Notes: generated by a model not told the origin, from the letters alone. A stretch of 34,320 bases of DNA from Pseudomonadota bacterium (GCA_021826225.1 JAKBAV010000015.1:1-34320), one strand, 5' to 3'; numbered from the stretch's first letter, positions 1 to 12,044 are shown. A program made the numbers and translations.

Positions 1-829
1 ATATAACCATATCCGTCGGTTTCCAGTCATGGAAGTATGATTTCGCATCACATTTGCGGATGATTTCCTGCATCACCTCTTCGCACAGCTTCGCGCCCTC
101 CGCATCCTCATGCCCCTCGATCCCGACGAACATCCAGGGGCCGGCATGCAGCACTTTCTGGCCGTCCTTGCGTGTCCATACCAGCGGGTGGATGGCGCGC
201 GGGAAGATTTTAGCCTCCTCGACCAGATCGAGAAGCTGCTGCGTATCAGCGAATGTTTTGAAGTTCCGTCCGTAAGGCTGCTTGGTCAGGCGGACATCGA
301 GCGTGTAAATCCCATTCAGATGCTCGATCTTTTCGCGCAAGGCGGGGTCGAAATCCTTGTATAGCTGTATGCCATCAGCAAAGCCGGTGCGCCCGCCCTC
401 GCCGTGTGGTGCGTTGATCACGGCGCGCAGCACGCCGGTGCGGTTAAGCTCGTCATTATAGGCATGGTCGAAATGCCATGGCGCGAAACGCGCCACGATC
501 CGGCCGTTCATCTCGATCAGCCCGGCCATGTTCACGGCCGGATCCTGGGGCATGGAATGCATGTCGATCACCCCCGGCATCATGTCCTCATCGACACGCG
601 GGGTGGTATAAGTCGGGTGCTTTTTCAGCGGTCCGAACACATTGCTGATCTCAACCTGCATTTTCTGCGAAGGCTCGACATTCTCGAACACGATCATGCC
701 GCGATCCTCGAAAATCTCGTTAAGCTGCCCGCGCACCGCCGGGTCGGCGAGCGTCTCATAGGTCACACCATCGACGATAGCGCCCCAGCTCAGATCAGAC
801 CTCAGATCACGAACCTTGATTCCAGCCAT
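1..829 (-). CDS. TauD/TfdA-family Fe(II)/2-oxoglutarate dioxygenase, C-terminus cut by window edge
   Basis: This is a non-haem iron enzyme of the taurine/2,4-D dioxygenase family, which hydroxylates a substrate while decarboxylating 2-oxoglutarate. The start at 829 reads MAGIKVRDL and has an AAGGGA ribosome site about 7 bases upstream. The metal-binding H-x-D motif is seen as WHFDHAY, with His119 and Asp121. About 276 residues are present. The frame is still open at base 1, in a segment (DWKPTDMV) that in TauD precedes the distal iron-binding His and the 2-oxoglutarate-binding Arg, so those residues lie outside the window. It is downstream of, and on the same strand as, the P450 and ferredoxin genes with a 121-base gap, so a shared catabolic role is plausible. 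The substrate cannot be told from the sequence. Confidence 0.85.
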   Translation of the reverse strand, partial: MAGIKVRDLRSDLSWGAIVDGVTYETLADPAVRGQLNEIFEDRGMIVFENVEPSQKMQVEISNVFGPLKKHPTYTTPRVDEDMMPGVIDMHSMPQDPAVNMAGLIEMNGRIVARFAPWHFDHAYNDELNRTGVLRAVINAPHGEGGRTGFADGIQLYKDFDPALREKIEHLNGIYTLDVRLTKQPYGRNFKTFADTQQLLDLVEEAKIFPRAIHPLVWTRKDGQKVLHAGPWMFVGIEGHEDAEGAKLCEEVMQEIIRKCDAKSYFHDWKPTDMVI

Positions 830-950
830 TTCAATTCCCTTCTTTCATTTTGCTTCACCGTATATTTGTCGGTTTTTTATCACCCATGCCACCCGGCCTG
901 GCATGACATAGATCAATCATTACGATTTCAGAGAAAATATCGCCCACCGG

Positions 951-2198
951 TTACCAGACCAGCGGCACCGCTTTCGGACCAACCACGCCGCCCGGCCGGT
1001 ACGTGATCTTGGCCCCCGGCTTGACCGTGAATCTGGGGATGCGCTTCAGCCATTCCTGCAGCGCGATCTTGAGCTCAAGCCGGGCAAGATGGCCGCCCAT
1101 GCAGCTGTGCACGCCGACGGTGAAAGCCAGAATCGTCTTGCGCGGCCGGTCAAAATCCACGTCCAGCGGGTTCGGAAACACTTCAGGATCGAAATTGCAG
1201 GCCGGCAGAATGCTGGTCACACGGTCGCCCTTCTTCATCTGAACACCACGCATCTCGACATCCTGAGCAACAACACGGCCCGAGAATGTTACCGACCAGC
1301 GGCGCAGCAGTTCCTCTACAATGGCATTTATATCAGCGGGTCTGTCGATGATCTCCTGCACCCGTTCCGGATTTTGCGCGAGCCAAAGCCAGATGTTGTT
1401 GAGTGTGGCGAACACCGTATCAAGCCCGCCAATGAAGATGAAGATGACAAAGCCGAACACCTCCTTGTCGCTCAAGGGCACGCCGTCGGGCGCCGCATGG
1501 GCAATGCGGCTCACCACCCCTTCATCCGGATGCGCCTTCTTCTCCGCGATTGCCTGCTTGAGATAGGCGGTGATTACCTTCATCGCCTCGGCCATGGTGG
1601 CCCGGTCGTTCGAATGCAGCAAATTGACCGCCCATTGCACGAAGGTGTCGCGCATGTCCTGCGGCAGGCCCATGATATCGAGAAACACCGAAACCGGCAG
1701 CGGGCGGCCGAACGCCGTGGTGAACTCGCATTCACCCTTATCCACGAACTCGTCGAGCAGGTCATTCGCCCGCTGACGGATCAACCCTTCCAGCTTCAGC
1801 ACACCCTGCGGCGAGAAAATCGGATCGACGATATTGCGGTATTTGCGATGCGCCGGCGGGTCGATCTCGATGGGTATGAAATAAAAATAATCATCCGGGT
1901 CGCGCGGAAACGGCGTCGCCCCTTCATTTGAGAAAAACTCAGGATGGCGCAGGGCAAACAACGCATCCTCATGCTTGATCAACTGCCAGGCATTGCAGAA
2001 CTCATTCACATCGTAGAAAATCGGCGGCATGGTTTCATGCAGCCTGGCCATGAAGTCATGCGGCGCGGCGAGAAACGCCTCCCCCACGGTCAACCCTATG
2101 GAGCGCACCAGCGCCTTGGGCACATGCGGGGGGATCTGCTCTGGTCCGGCAAAGCGAGGCAGTACCGGCGGTACCGGGTGGGCGGGATCTATGGTCAT
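951..2198 (-). CDS. Cytochrome P450, CYP101 (P450cam)-like
   Basis: A 415-residue soluble bacterial P450 that would hydroxylate a small hydrophobic substrate using electrons from a [2Fe-2S] ferredoxin. The haem-ligand motif FxxGxHxCxG is present with Cys366. The I-helix proton-relay motif GGLDT has Asp260-Thr261, and the ExxR motif is Glu296/Arg299. The C-terminus (GVVGPKAVPLVW) and the segment DPPAHRKYR closely resemble P450cam, including the arginine pair (here 118 and 121) known in P450cam for redox-partner and haem contacts. The position matching the camphor-binding Tyr96 appears to be Phe105 with Tyr next to it, which suggests a substrate other than camphor; this rests on an alignment by eye. 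The ferredoxin gene ends 21 bases upstream, so the two are probably co-transcribed. A GAGAG-like ribosome site precedes the start. Confidence 0.95.
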   Translation of the reverse strand: MTIDPAHPVPPVLPRFAGPEQIPPHVPKALVRSIGLTVGEAFLAAPHDFMARLHETMPPIFYDVNEFCNAWQLIKHEDALFALRHPEFFSNEGATPFPRDPDDYFYFIPIEIDPPAHRKYRNIVDPIFSPQGVLKLEGLIRQRANDLLDEFVDKGECEFTTAFGRPLPVSVFLDIMGLPQDMRDTFVQWAVNLLHSNDRATMAEAMKVITAYLKQAIAEKKAHPDEGVVSRIAHAAPDGVPLSDKEVFGFVIFIFIGGLDTVFATLNNIWLWLAQNPERVQEIIDRPADINAIVEELLRRWSVTFSGRVVAQDVEMRGVQMKKGDRVTSILPACNFDPEVFPNPLDVDFDRPRKTILAFTVGVHSCMGGHLARLELKIALQEWLKRIPRFTVKPGAKITYRPGGVVGPKAVPLVW

Positions 2199-2219
2199 GA
2201 TGCGCTCTCTTTCAGATAC

Positions 2220-2567
2220 TCAGAAAAATTGCTTCGCGGGCAGATGCACGACCAGACCATCGAGCGCCGGGGTCATCGTGATCTGACAGGACAGACGGAC
2301 ATTGCGGGCAAGCGCGCCCTCCGCGGCATCGAGTTCCACGACATCGGCCAGCAATTCCCGTTCCTCATGCGAGGCCGGGCCGCCGACTTTTACCGTCCAG
2401 GCATCATCGACATAGCAGCGGCATGTGGCGCAGGACAAAGCACCGCCGCATTCACCGGCAATGCCTTCAACATTGTTGTACAACGCACCGCGCATGACGT
2501 TTTCGCCCACCGGAACGTCCACGCCGGTGGCCATTCCGTGATGGTCGATATAGGTAACCTTGGGCAT
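2220..2567 (-). CDS. [2Fe-2S] ferredoxin, putidaredoxin-like
   Basis: A 115-residue adrenodoxin/putidaredoxin-type ferredoxin that passes single electrons to a P450. The cluster ligands are Cys40, Cys46 and Cys49 (pattern CGGALSCATC) plus Cys94. The stretch around the last ligand (LSCQITMTPALDG) is nearly the same as in putidaredoxin. Cys51 is an extra cysteine next to the cluster loop. The start at 2567 follows AGAGGA at good spacing. It is the first gene of the ferredoxin-P450 pair and is almost certainly its redox partner. No ferredoxin reductase gene is present in the window, so the reductase must be encoded elsewhere, possibly beyond base 1 or at an unlinked site. Confidence 0.94.
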   Translation of the reverse strand: MPKVTYIDHHGMATGVDVPVGENVMRGALYNNVEGIAGECGGALSCATCRCYVDDAWTVKVGGPASHEERELLADVVELDAAEGALARNVRLSCQITMTPALDGLVVHLPAKQFF

Positions 2568-2667
2568 CTATATTTCCTCTGAGACAGCTGTTTTGCAGCC
2601 GGTTGTCCCGCGGAAGCCGCCGCCCCCGCATTGATCTGCATCAAACCCGCAGCGTGGAGCGGCGCAC

Positions 2668-2695
2668 AAAAAACCCGGCACAAATGCCGGGTTTT
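2668..2695 (-). terminator. Rho-independent terminator after gabD
   Basis: A perfect 10-base-pair stem (arms 2670-2679 and 2686-2695, AAAACCCGGC / GCCGGGTTTT) has a 6-base loop. On the minus strand it runs into six T residues (2673-2668). It lies 35 bases past the gabD stop and separates gabD from the ferredoxin-P450 unit. Confidence 0.85.
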
Positions 2696-2730
2696 CATCC
2701 ATCCCTGAATATCGTCTTCGCGCGGCGTTT

Positions 2731-4209
2731 TCAGTCGCCGATGCCACCCAAAGCGAGGTACTTGATTTCCAGATAATCCTCGATGCCGTATTTCGAACCC
2801 TCGCGCCCCAGCCCGGAGGATTTCACGCCGCCGAACGGCGCCACCTCGGTGGAGATGATCCCCTCATTAACCCCGACAATGCCGTATTCCAGCGCTTCCG
2901 CCACGCGGAAAATCCGGCCGATATCGCGCGCGTAAAAATATGATGCCAGACCGAACTCGGTATCATTGGCCATGGCGATCGCCTCGGCCTCGGTTGAAAA
3001 ACGGAAGAGCGGCGCCAGCGGCCCGAACGTCTCCTCGCGCGCCACCAGCGCGGTTTTCGGCACATCGGCCAGAATGGTCGGCTCGAAGTAGTTGCCGCCC
3101 AGCGCGTGGCGCTTGCCGCCCGTCACCACCCGGGCACCGCCGGCCACGGCATCGGCGATGTGCTCTTCCACCTTGGCCACGGAAGCGCCGTTGATCATCG
3201 GCCCCTGGGTCACGCCCGGCTCCATGCCATTGCCGACCTTCAGGGCCTCCACGGCGGTTTTCAGTTTTTCCGCAAACGCTTCATAGACCCCATCCTGCAC
3301 CAGGAGGCGGTTGGCGCAGACGCAGGTCTGCCCGGCATTGCGGAATTTCGAGGCAATCGCGCCTTTCACGGCCTCGTCGAGATCGGCATCATCGAACACG
3401 ATGAACGGCGCATTGCCGCCCAGCTCCATGGAAAGCTTTTTAACCGTCGGCGCGCATTGCGCGATCAGCTTGGCGCCCACTTCCGTGGAGCCGGTAAAGC
3501 TCAGCTTGCGCACCATCGGGTTGGCGGTCAGCTCCGCGCCGGTCTCACCCGAAGGCCCGGTGATCACATTGCATACCCCGGCCGGCATGCCGGCGCGCTC
3601 GGCCAGCACGGCCAGCGCCAGGGCGGAAAACGGCGTCTGGCTGGCCGGGCGGATAACCCCGGTGCAGCCCGCGGCCCAGCCCGGCCCCGCCTTGCGCGTG
3701 ATCATCGCGGCCGGGAAATTCCACGGTGTGATGGCGGCGAACACGCCGATCGGCTCCTTCTGCACGATAATCCGGCGGCCTTGCGCGTTATGCGGAATCG
3801 TATCGCCGTAAATCCGCTTGCCCTCCTCGGCGAACCACTCGATGAAGCTCGCGGCATAGGCGATCTCGCCCTTGGACTCCGCCAGCGGCTTGCCCTGCTC
3901 GGCCGTCATGATGACAGCGAGATCGTCGGTATTCTCGATCATCAGGGTAAACAGCTTGCGCAATATCGCCGAGCGCTCCTTGGCCAGCAGCTTGCGCCAG
4001 CCCTTCTGCGCCTCATACGCGGCCTCGATGGCGCGTCTGGTCTCCGCACCGCTCAGGCTGGGCACGCGCCCCACCAGCACGCCGGTCGCCGGATTCTTAA
4101 CCTCGATCCACTTGCCGCTCTCGGCCTCGATCCATTTGCCGCCCACGTAGTTGGCCTCGCGGAGCAGAGTCGGGTCCTTCAGGGGCAGGCTGGCATTGGC
4201 GTTAAGCAT
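2731..4209 (-). CDS. gabD: Succinate-semialdehyde dehydrogenase (GabD-type ALDH)
   Basis: A 492-residue aldehyde dehydrogenase that oxidises succinic semialdehyde to succinate, the last step of GABA and putrescine breakdown. The ALDH signatures are present: PWNFP with Asn164, MELGGNAPF with general base Glu262, and NAGQTCVCANR with catalytic Cys296 followed by Cys298. Similarity to GabD runs over the whole length, including SQTPFSALALA and the C-terminal PFGGVKSSGLGREG. One oddity is that the usual lysine of the coenzyme-contacting 'KPA' motif is Arg187 (IRPASQTP). The start at 4209 follows AAGGAC. It could serve the agmatine/putrescine route whose genes lie at the other end of the window; that link is an inference. 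Other semialdehyde substrates, such as glutarate semialdehyde, are possible. Confidence 0.9.
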   Translation of the reverse strand: MLNANASLPLKDPTLLREANYVGGKWIEAESGKWIEVKNPATGVLVGRVPSLSGAETRRAIEAAYEAQKGWRKLLAKERSAILRKLFTLMIENTDDLAVIMTAEQGKPLAESKGEIAYAASFIEWFAEEGKRIYGDTIPHNAQGRRIIVQKEPIGVFAAITPWNFPAAMITRKAGPGWAAGCTGVIRPASQTPFSALALAVLAERAGMPAGVCNVITGPSGETGAELTANPMVRKLSFTGSTEVGAKLIAQCAPTVKKLSMELGGNAPFIVFDDADLDEAVKGAIASKFRNAGQTCVCANRLLVQDGVYEAFAEKLKTAVEALKVGNGMEPGVTQGPMINGASVAKVEEHIADAVAGGARVVTGGKRHALGGNYFEPTILADVPKTALVAREETFGPLAPLFRFSTEAEAIAMANDTEFGLASYFYARDIGRIFRVAEALEYGIVGVNEGIISTEVAPFGGVKSSGLGREGSKYGIEDYLEIKYLALGGIGD

Positions 4210-4345
4210 GTCTGGCGTCCTTTAGCTGCTGTTATTTGCGCCCATCACTAAGTGGTGCGTCATGGGGCAAAACCCTATCATGGGCCCGCCGGGCTTGGTA
4301 GCCGCGAAATTTCAACCCGCACCACATGCGCCGAACATGCGGGGA

Positions 4346-6160
<1,815 letters not shown>

Positions 6161-6213
6161 TTATCCATGGTAGAATCCCAAGCCGTGCCGCCACAAGCGC
6201 GCTATAAGGCGGC

Positions 6214-6627
6214 ATGGACCCCAAACGGCTCACCGGCGCCTGCCTCTGCGGCGTCATCGCCTACGAGCTCACCGCCATGCCCGGCGATGTCGCGGATATC
6301 TGCCATTGCGCGCAATGTCGCCGCGCGAGTGGCGCTGCCTCGCTGCCCTGGGTGCAGGTGCCGCCCGCCCGGTTTCGCATCACGCGCGGCGTGGCCACGG
6401 CCTACGCCTCCTCCCCCCGCGCGACACGCTGGTTTTGCGGCGCGTGCGGCACGCCGCTCTACATGACCGACCATGAGAACCGCTCGGTCGGCATCACCCT
6501 CGGCACGCTCGACCAACCCGAACAGATAACCCCCAGCGTGCATGGCTGGCTATGCGAGCGCATCGCCTGGGAGGCCCTGGACGACATCCTGCCCCGTTAC
6601 GACAAGGCCCCGCCCTATGATTTATGA
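6214..6627 (+). CDS. GFA/CENP-V-fold zinc protein
   Basis: A 137-residue protein of the glutathione-dependent formaldehyde-activating (GFA) fold. The zinc-binding pattern is complete: Cys10 and Cys12 (GACLCG), Cys30, Cys32 and Cys35 (CHCAQCRRASG), and Cys75 and Cys78 (FCGACGTPLY). Family members are often called formaldehyde-activating, but most have no proven activity, so I do not assign a reaction. The gene is convergent with the acyl-CoA ligase, and the two 3' ends overlap by 13 bases. Confidence 0.88.
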   Translation: MDPKRLTGACLCGVIAYELTAMPGDVADICHCAQCRRASGAASLPWVQVPPARFRITRGVATAYASSPRATRWFCGACGTPLYMTDHENRSVGITLGTLDQPEQITPSVHGWLCERIAWEALDDILPRYDKAPPYDL

Positions 6628-8264
6628 GCCTCCTCGGCGATCAGCTCCTTCTTCGACAATTTCCCCACCATCGTCTTCGGCAGGCTCTCCCGAATTTCCA
6701 CCTTTTTCGGCATCTCGATCGGGTTAAGCTGCGTCTTCAAAAACGCCAGAATCTCATCCGGTTCCGCCACCGCCCCGGGCCGCAGCGTGACATAGAGCTT
6801 CGGCGACTGCCCGCGATATGCATCAGGAATCCCAATCGCCACCGCATCCTGCACCGCCGGATACTGATACGCCGCCTCCTCGATCACCCGCGGATACACC
6901 TTGAACCCGCCGCAGATGATGACATCCTTCAGCCGATCGACGATGAACAGGCAGCCATCGGGGTCGAGATAGCCGATATCCCCCGTACGGAAAGCACCGT
7001 CGGTAAACGTGTAGGCGGTCTCATCCGGCTGGTTGTAATAGCCCAGCATCACCTGCGGCCCGCGCACGCAAATCTCGCCCCGCTCACCTTGCGCCAGCAG
7101 ATGCTCCGGATTGGCCGGGTCACGGATCTCGATCACCGTGCCCGGCACGGCAGGTCCCACCCCGCCATGCTTCACCGGCGCCACCTGGGAAAATGAAATC
7201 ACCGGCGAGGTCTCGCTCAACCCGTAGCCTTCGAGAATCCGGCTTCTGGAAATCCGCTCGAACCGCTCCATCACCTCAGCCGAAAGCGCCGCCCCGCCGG
7301 AAACCGCGAATTTGATGAACCCCATATCCGTTTGGCCGGCGGCCTCCGCCGCATTGCTTATGGCGGTGAACAATGTCGGCACGCCGGGCAGGATGGTCGG
7401 TTTGCGCCGGTAGATCGTGCGCATCAATATCTTCAGGTCCAACCGGGGCAGCAGCAGCAGTTCCGCGCCGATGGTCAGGCCCAGATTCATCACCGCCGTC
7501 ATCGCGAAAACATGGAAAAACGGCAGGATGCCCAAAAACCGCTCCGCCCCGGGCTCCAGCTTCGGCAGCACGCGCAGCACCTGCTGCAAATTCACCGTGA
7601 TATTGGCATGGCTCAGCATCGCCGCTTTCGGCGTGCCGGTGGTCCCGCCGGTGAATTGCAGCACCGCGACATCCACCTCCGGGTCGATGACGACAGGTGC
7701 CGGCATTTGCGGCCCCGCGATGAGCCGGGAAAACTCCACATAGGGCGCATGGTCCGGCACACGCCCCAGCGTCTTGCGCCCGAACAGCCGCAAGGCGAGC
7801 GATTGCAAAGGCGGCAGCATCTCCGCGAGCCGGCATATGATCACGCGTTTGAACTGCCCGCCCGCCGCCAGCCGGGCGATATTGTTGAACACCACCGCCA
7901 CATCGGTCGTCACCATCATGGCGACATCCGCCTCCCGCGCCATCGTCTCGATTTCCTTGAGCGTGTAGAGCGGGTTGAAATTCACCACCGTGCCGCCGGC
8001 CTTCAGCACGGCGAAATACATGATGATGGAATAGGGGCAGTTGGGCAGGCACAGGCCGATTTTCATGCCCTTCACTACGCCCAGTTTCTGCAAGCCCCCG
8101 GCGGCGGCATTGGCCAGCCGCCCGAGCTCGGCATAATCCATGCGTCGGCCCAAAAAATCGATGGCCTTGCAGGTCGCGAATTGCCGCACCGCGGCATCGA
8201 GGATATCGCCCGCCGCGCGCGGCGTAAAACCAGAGGCGAGGTCTGGCGCAGTTTGGCCGTTCAT
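6615..8264 (-). CDS. Long-chain acyl-CoA synthetase / AMP-dependent ligase, FadD-like
   Basis: A 549-residue ANL-superfamily enzyme that activates a carboxylic acid as an acyl-adenylate and then forms the CoA thioester. The AMP-binding P-loop is FTGGTTGTPK (about 204-213). GYGLSETSPV is the A5-type motif. FRTGDIGYLDPDGCLFIVDR carries the ribose-binding Asp and hinge. The C-terminal catalytic lysine is Lys535 in KTMVGKLSKKE. A longer frame runs up to 8300, but the start at 8264 (MNGQTAPDL) is preferred because GGGAG lies about 6 bases before it. A fatty acid is the likeliest substrate, but the class also includes benzoate and cinnamate-type ligases, so specificity is open. Confidence 0.9.
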   Translation of the reverse strand: MNGQTAPDLASGFTPRAAGDILDAAVRQFATCKAIDFLGRRMDYAELGRLANAAAGGLQKLGVVKGMKIGLCLPNCPYSIIMYFAVLKAGGTVVNFNPLYTLKEIETMAREADVAMMVTTDVAVVFNNIARLAAGGQFKRVIICRLAEMLPPLQSLALRLFGRKTLGRVPDHAPYVEFSRLIAGPQMPAPVVIDPEVDVAVLQFTGGTTGTPKAAMLSHANITVNLQQVLRVLPKLEPGAERFLGILPFFHVFAMTAVMNLGLTIGAELLLLPRLDLKILMRTIYRRKPTILPGVPTLFTAISNAAEAAGQTDMGFIKFAVSGGAALSAEVMERFERISRSRILEGYGLSETSPVISFSQVAPVKHGGVGPAVPGTVIEIRDPANPEHLLAQGERGEICVRGPQVMLGYYNQPDETAYTFTDGAFRTGDIGYLDPDGCLFIVDRLKDVIICGGFKVYPRVIEEAAYQYPAVQDAVAIGIPDAYRGQSPKLYVTLRPGAVAEPDEILAFLKTQLNPIEMPKKVEIRESLPKTMVGKLSKKELIAEEAHKS

Positions 8265-8482
8265 TTTTTCTCCCGATCCACAGCCCATTCCCATATGCAT
8301 GCCCCGGAATGAACCCGGGCCGGAATACGGGGAGCCACAAGGCAGGCATGGTTTCGATCTGCCTGCCCTTTACGTAAGGCTAGAGCGGAAGCGCTCTTAT
8401 GGCAACAACAACCCTTATGGGAATAACACCACGGCGATCACACCCGGTCGCCCCAGCTTTTTCCGGAAGTTAAGCACGCCGG

Positions 8483-8513
8483 AAAGCGCGGCAGAACACG
8501 CGTCCTGCCGCGC
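8483..8513 (-). terminator. Probable terminator after the cold-shock gene
   Basis: A perfect 9-base-pair stem (8505-8513 with 8486-8494, GCGCGGCAG / CTGCCGCGC) has a 10-base loop. It is followed on the minus strand by only three T residues. It sits 27 bases after the csp stop. The T run is short, so termination may be weak or factor-assisted. Confidence 0.55.
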
Positions 8514-8539
8514 CATTTCGCGCCGGAAGGCGTGAGCTG

Positions 8540-8743
8540 TCAGGCGGTCTTCAGGTTGATCGCGGCGGCCTTGCCGCGTTCCATCGCCACTTCATAAGAG
8601 ATTTTCTGTCCCTCATTCAGCCCGCGCAAACCGGCGGCCTGCACCGCGGTGATGTGAACAAAAACATCCTTGCCGCCATCCTGCGGCACGATGAAGCCAA
8701 AGCCCTTGGTCGTATTGAACCATTTGACGGTACCGGTCGCCAT
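8540..8743 (-). CDS. Cold-shock protein, CspA family
   Basis: A 67-residue single cold-shock domain protein that binds single-stranded RNA/DNA and melts RNA structure. RNP1 is KGFGFI (13-18) and RNP2 is VFVHI (27-31), both intact, with the aromatic WFN at the N-terminus. The length is standard. The message has a long leader: the best promoter places the transcript start about 120 bases upstream, as is typical of csp genes whose leaders control expression. Whether this copy is cold-induced or constitutive cannot be told. Confidence 0.96.
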   Translation of the reverse strand: MATGTVKWFNTTKGFGFIVPQDGGKDVFVHITAVQAAGLRGLNEGQKISYEVAMERGKAAAINLKTA

Positions 8744-9058
8744 ATCTTTCTTCGTCGCTCCTCAACTGATGAACCACCCCCTCGCGCGGATGAGAGGGAC
8801 AACCGCGCTCTGGATGGCTTGGGCGTGCGGCGGGAGCACCGGACCAAGTCAGGCCATTTCGATTGTCCTAAAATTTGACGCAGAAAGATGTGGAATTGTC
8901 AACGATTCCGTCACCTCCCGCCCATCTGTCCATTCCGTCGGCCCGGCGCTTCATGGAAACGTCAGCCCGCCGCTTGTCCCAGTTTGCACCACCGTTTCCG
9001 TTTCGCCCATTTTTCGGCATAATCAGACCAGATTAAAAAAACACCCAGGAGAAACACC
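8744..9058. other. 315-base divergent intergenic region between csp and acs
   Basis: This holds the csp leader (minus) and the acs upstream region (plus). On the plus strand a CATAAT -10-like hexamer at 9018-9023 has only a poor -35 (TTTCCG, 17 bases upstream), so the acs promoter is uncertain. An AGGAGA ribosome site precedes acs. Open frames cross the region, but none has a ribosome site or a recognisable protein, so I see no gene here. Confidence 0.6.
8873..8902 (-). promoter_or_regulatory. Sigma-70 type promoter for csp
   Basis: On the minus strand a perfect TTGACA (8902-8897) is followed after 18 bases by TCAAAT (8878-8873), which matches four of six -10 positions. The start point would be near 8866, giving a leader of about 120 bases before the csp ATG. 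Confidence 0.55.
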
Positions 9059-10990
<1,932 letters not shown>

Positions 10991-11002
10991 GCCGCGAGGG
11001 CA

Positions 11003-11902
11003 TCAGGGCCAGGATATCCCGGTATCCTTGGCCTTGCCCTCGGGCTCGATATGGATGGTGACCACCAGCCCCGCCATTTCCCGCCTCAGCGCGGCCTCTA
11101 TCCGGTCGCAAATCGCATGCGCCTCGTTCACGCTCATGGCGCCCGGCACCACGAGGTGAAATTCGAGAAAACTGGCGGCGCCGGATTGCCGCATCCGCAG
11201 ATCATGCGCCTCGATGGCGCCCGCCGCATGGCCGCGCACCAGGCCTGAAATCCGCTCGGCCATCGCGGGCGGCGGCGCCTCATCGAGCAGCCCGCTGATC
11301 GAGCGGCGCACGGTTTTCGCCCCCATGAAGGCGATCTGTACGGCAATGGCCAGGGCCACCAGCGGGTCCAGCACCGGCAGCTGCAGCCAGGACGCCGCCA
11401 GCAGTGCCGCGAGAATGCCGCAAGTGGTGTAGAGATCGCTCAGCAGATGTTCGGCATCGGCGATCAGCGCGGGGGAGCGTTCCCGCCTGCCGATAACGAA
11501 CAGCACCCCGGCCCATATCCCGTTCAGCACACCGCCCGCCAGGTTGAGCGCGAGCCCGGTGCCGAGCGCCCCGCGCAGCGGCGCCAGCCCGGGCGGGTGC
11601 AGGATTTCGCCGATCGAGCGCTCAAAAATAAGCACCGCGGCGGCCAGGATCATCGCCCCGGTGGCAACGGCGCTGATCAGCTCCGCCTTGGCGTGGCCGT
11701 ATTGGTGCTTTCGGTCCGCCGGCCGGGCCGCGACGATCAGCGCATATAATGCCAGCCCGGATGAGGCGACATTCACCAGTGTCTCCAGCGCGTCCGAAAA
11801 CAGCGCCGTGCTTCCGCTTATCCGCGCCGCCAGCAGCTTGCAGCCCAGGATCAGCACCCCGGCGGCAATACTTCCCATCGCTATTTTCAGCACCAGTCTC
11901 AT
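11003..11902 (-). CDS. Cation diffusion facilitator (CDF) metal transporter
   Basis: A 299-residue inner-membrane protein with about six membrane segments in the first ~200 residues and a cytoplasmic ferredoxin-like metal-sensing domain after that (the FLEFHLVVPGAMSVNEAHAIC region). CDF proteins export divalent metals (Zn, Fe, Co, Mn) in exchange for protons. The second half of the transport site is normal: DAEHLLSD with His152 and Asp156. The first half in TM2, usually (H/D)xxxD, reads SDALETLVN, giving Glu40 and Asn44. The cytoplasmic loop motif HQYGHAKAE is intact. The altered TM2 site makes the metal hard to predict. No clear ribosome site is visible. Confidence 0.92.
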   Translation of the reverse strand: MRLVLKIAMGSIAAGVLILGCKLLAARISGSTALFSDALETLVNVASSGLALYALIVAARPADRKHQYGHAKAELISAVATGAMILAAAVLIFERSIGEILHPPGLAPLRGALGTGLALNLAGGVLNGIWAGVLFVIGRRERSPALIADAEHLLSDLYTTCGILAALLAASWLQLPVLDPLVALAIAVQIAFMGAKTVRRSISGLLDEAPPPAMAERISGLVRGHAAGAIEAHDLRMRQSGAASFLEFHLVVPGAMSVNEAHAICDRIEAALRREMAGLVVTIHIEPEGKAKDTGISWP

Positions 11903-12044
11903 GGCTTGTGGCTAACAGCGTGGCAGAAGCGGCACAACGCACGGAATTGCGCTCGCGTTATTGACAGTCCGGCAAGGAAGTCTTGTCATACCACATAAGC
12001 GGTGTGCAAAACCGCAAACCGGCCGCCTCTTGGGGAGCTTCATA

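Noticed and set aside
885-905. Inverted repeat CATGCCA / TGGCATG between the P450 and dioxygenase genes
   Set aside because: There is no T run after it on the minus strand, so it is not a convincing terminator. It could be an operator, but nothing else supports that.
404-1006. 200-residue plus-strand frame, and the many other long frames opposite P450, gabD, acs, infB and nusA
   Set aside because: These are antisense shadows typical of GC-rich DNA; the opposite strands carry clear conserved enzymes.
4210-4345. Near-palindrome around CACTTAGTG upstream of gabD as an operator
   Set aside because: Only about 4 bases per arm are perfect, and no promoter could be placed confidently next to it.
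8341-8367. Inverted repeat GGCAGGCA / TGCCTGCC upstream of the acyl-CoA ligase
   Set aside because: Short, without a T run or matching promoter elements; a better terminator for csp exists at 8483-8513.
8299-8535. Small plus-strand frame with an Asn/Gly/Tyr-rich stretch (YGNNNPYGNN) in the gap between the acyl-CoA ligase and csp
   Set aside because: It has no ribosome site, overlaps the start of the ligase gene on the other strand and the csp terminator, and the repeat is just an imperfect direct repeat of CTTATGG(C/G)AA.
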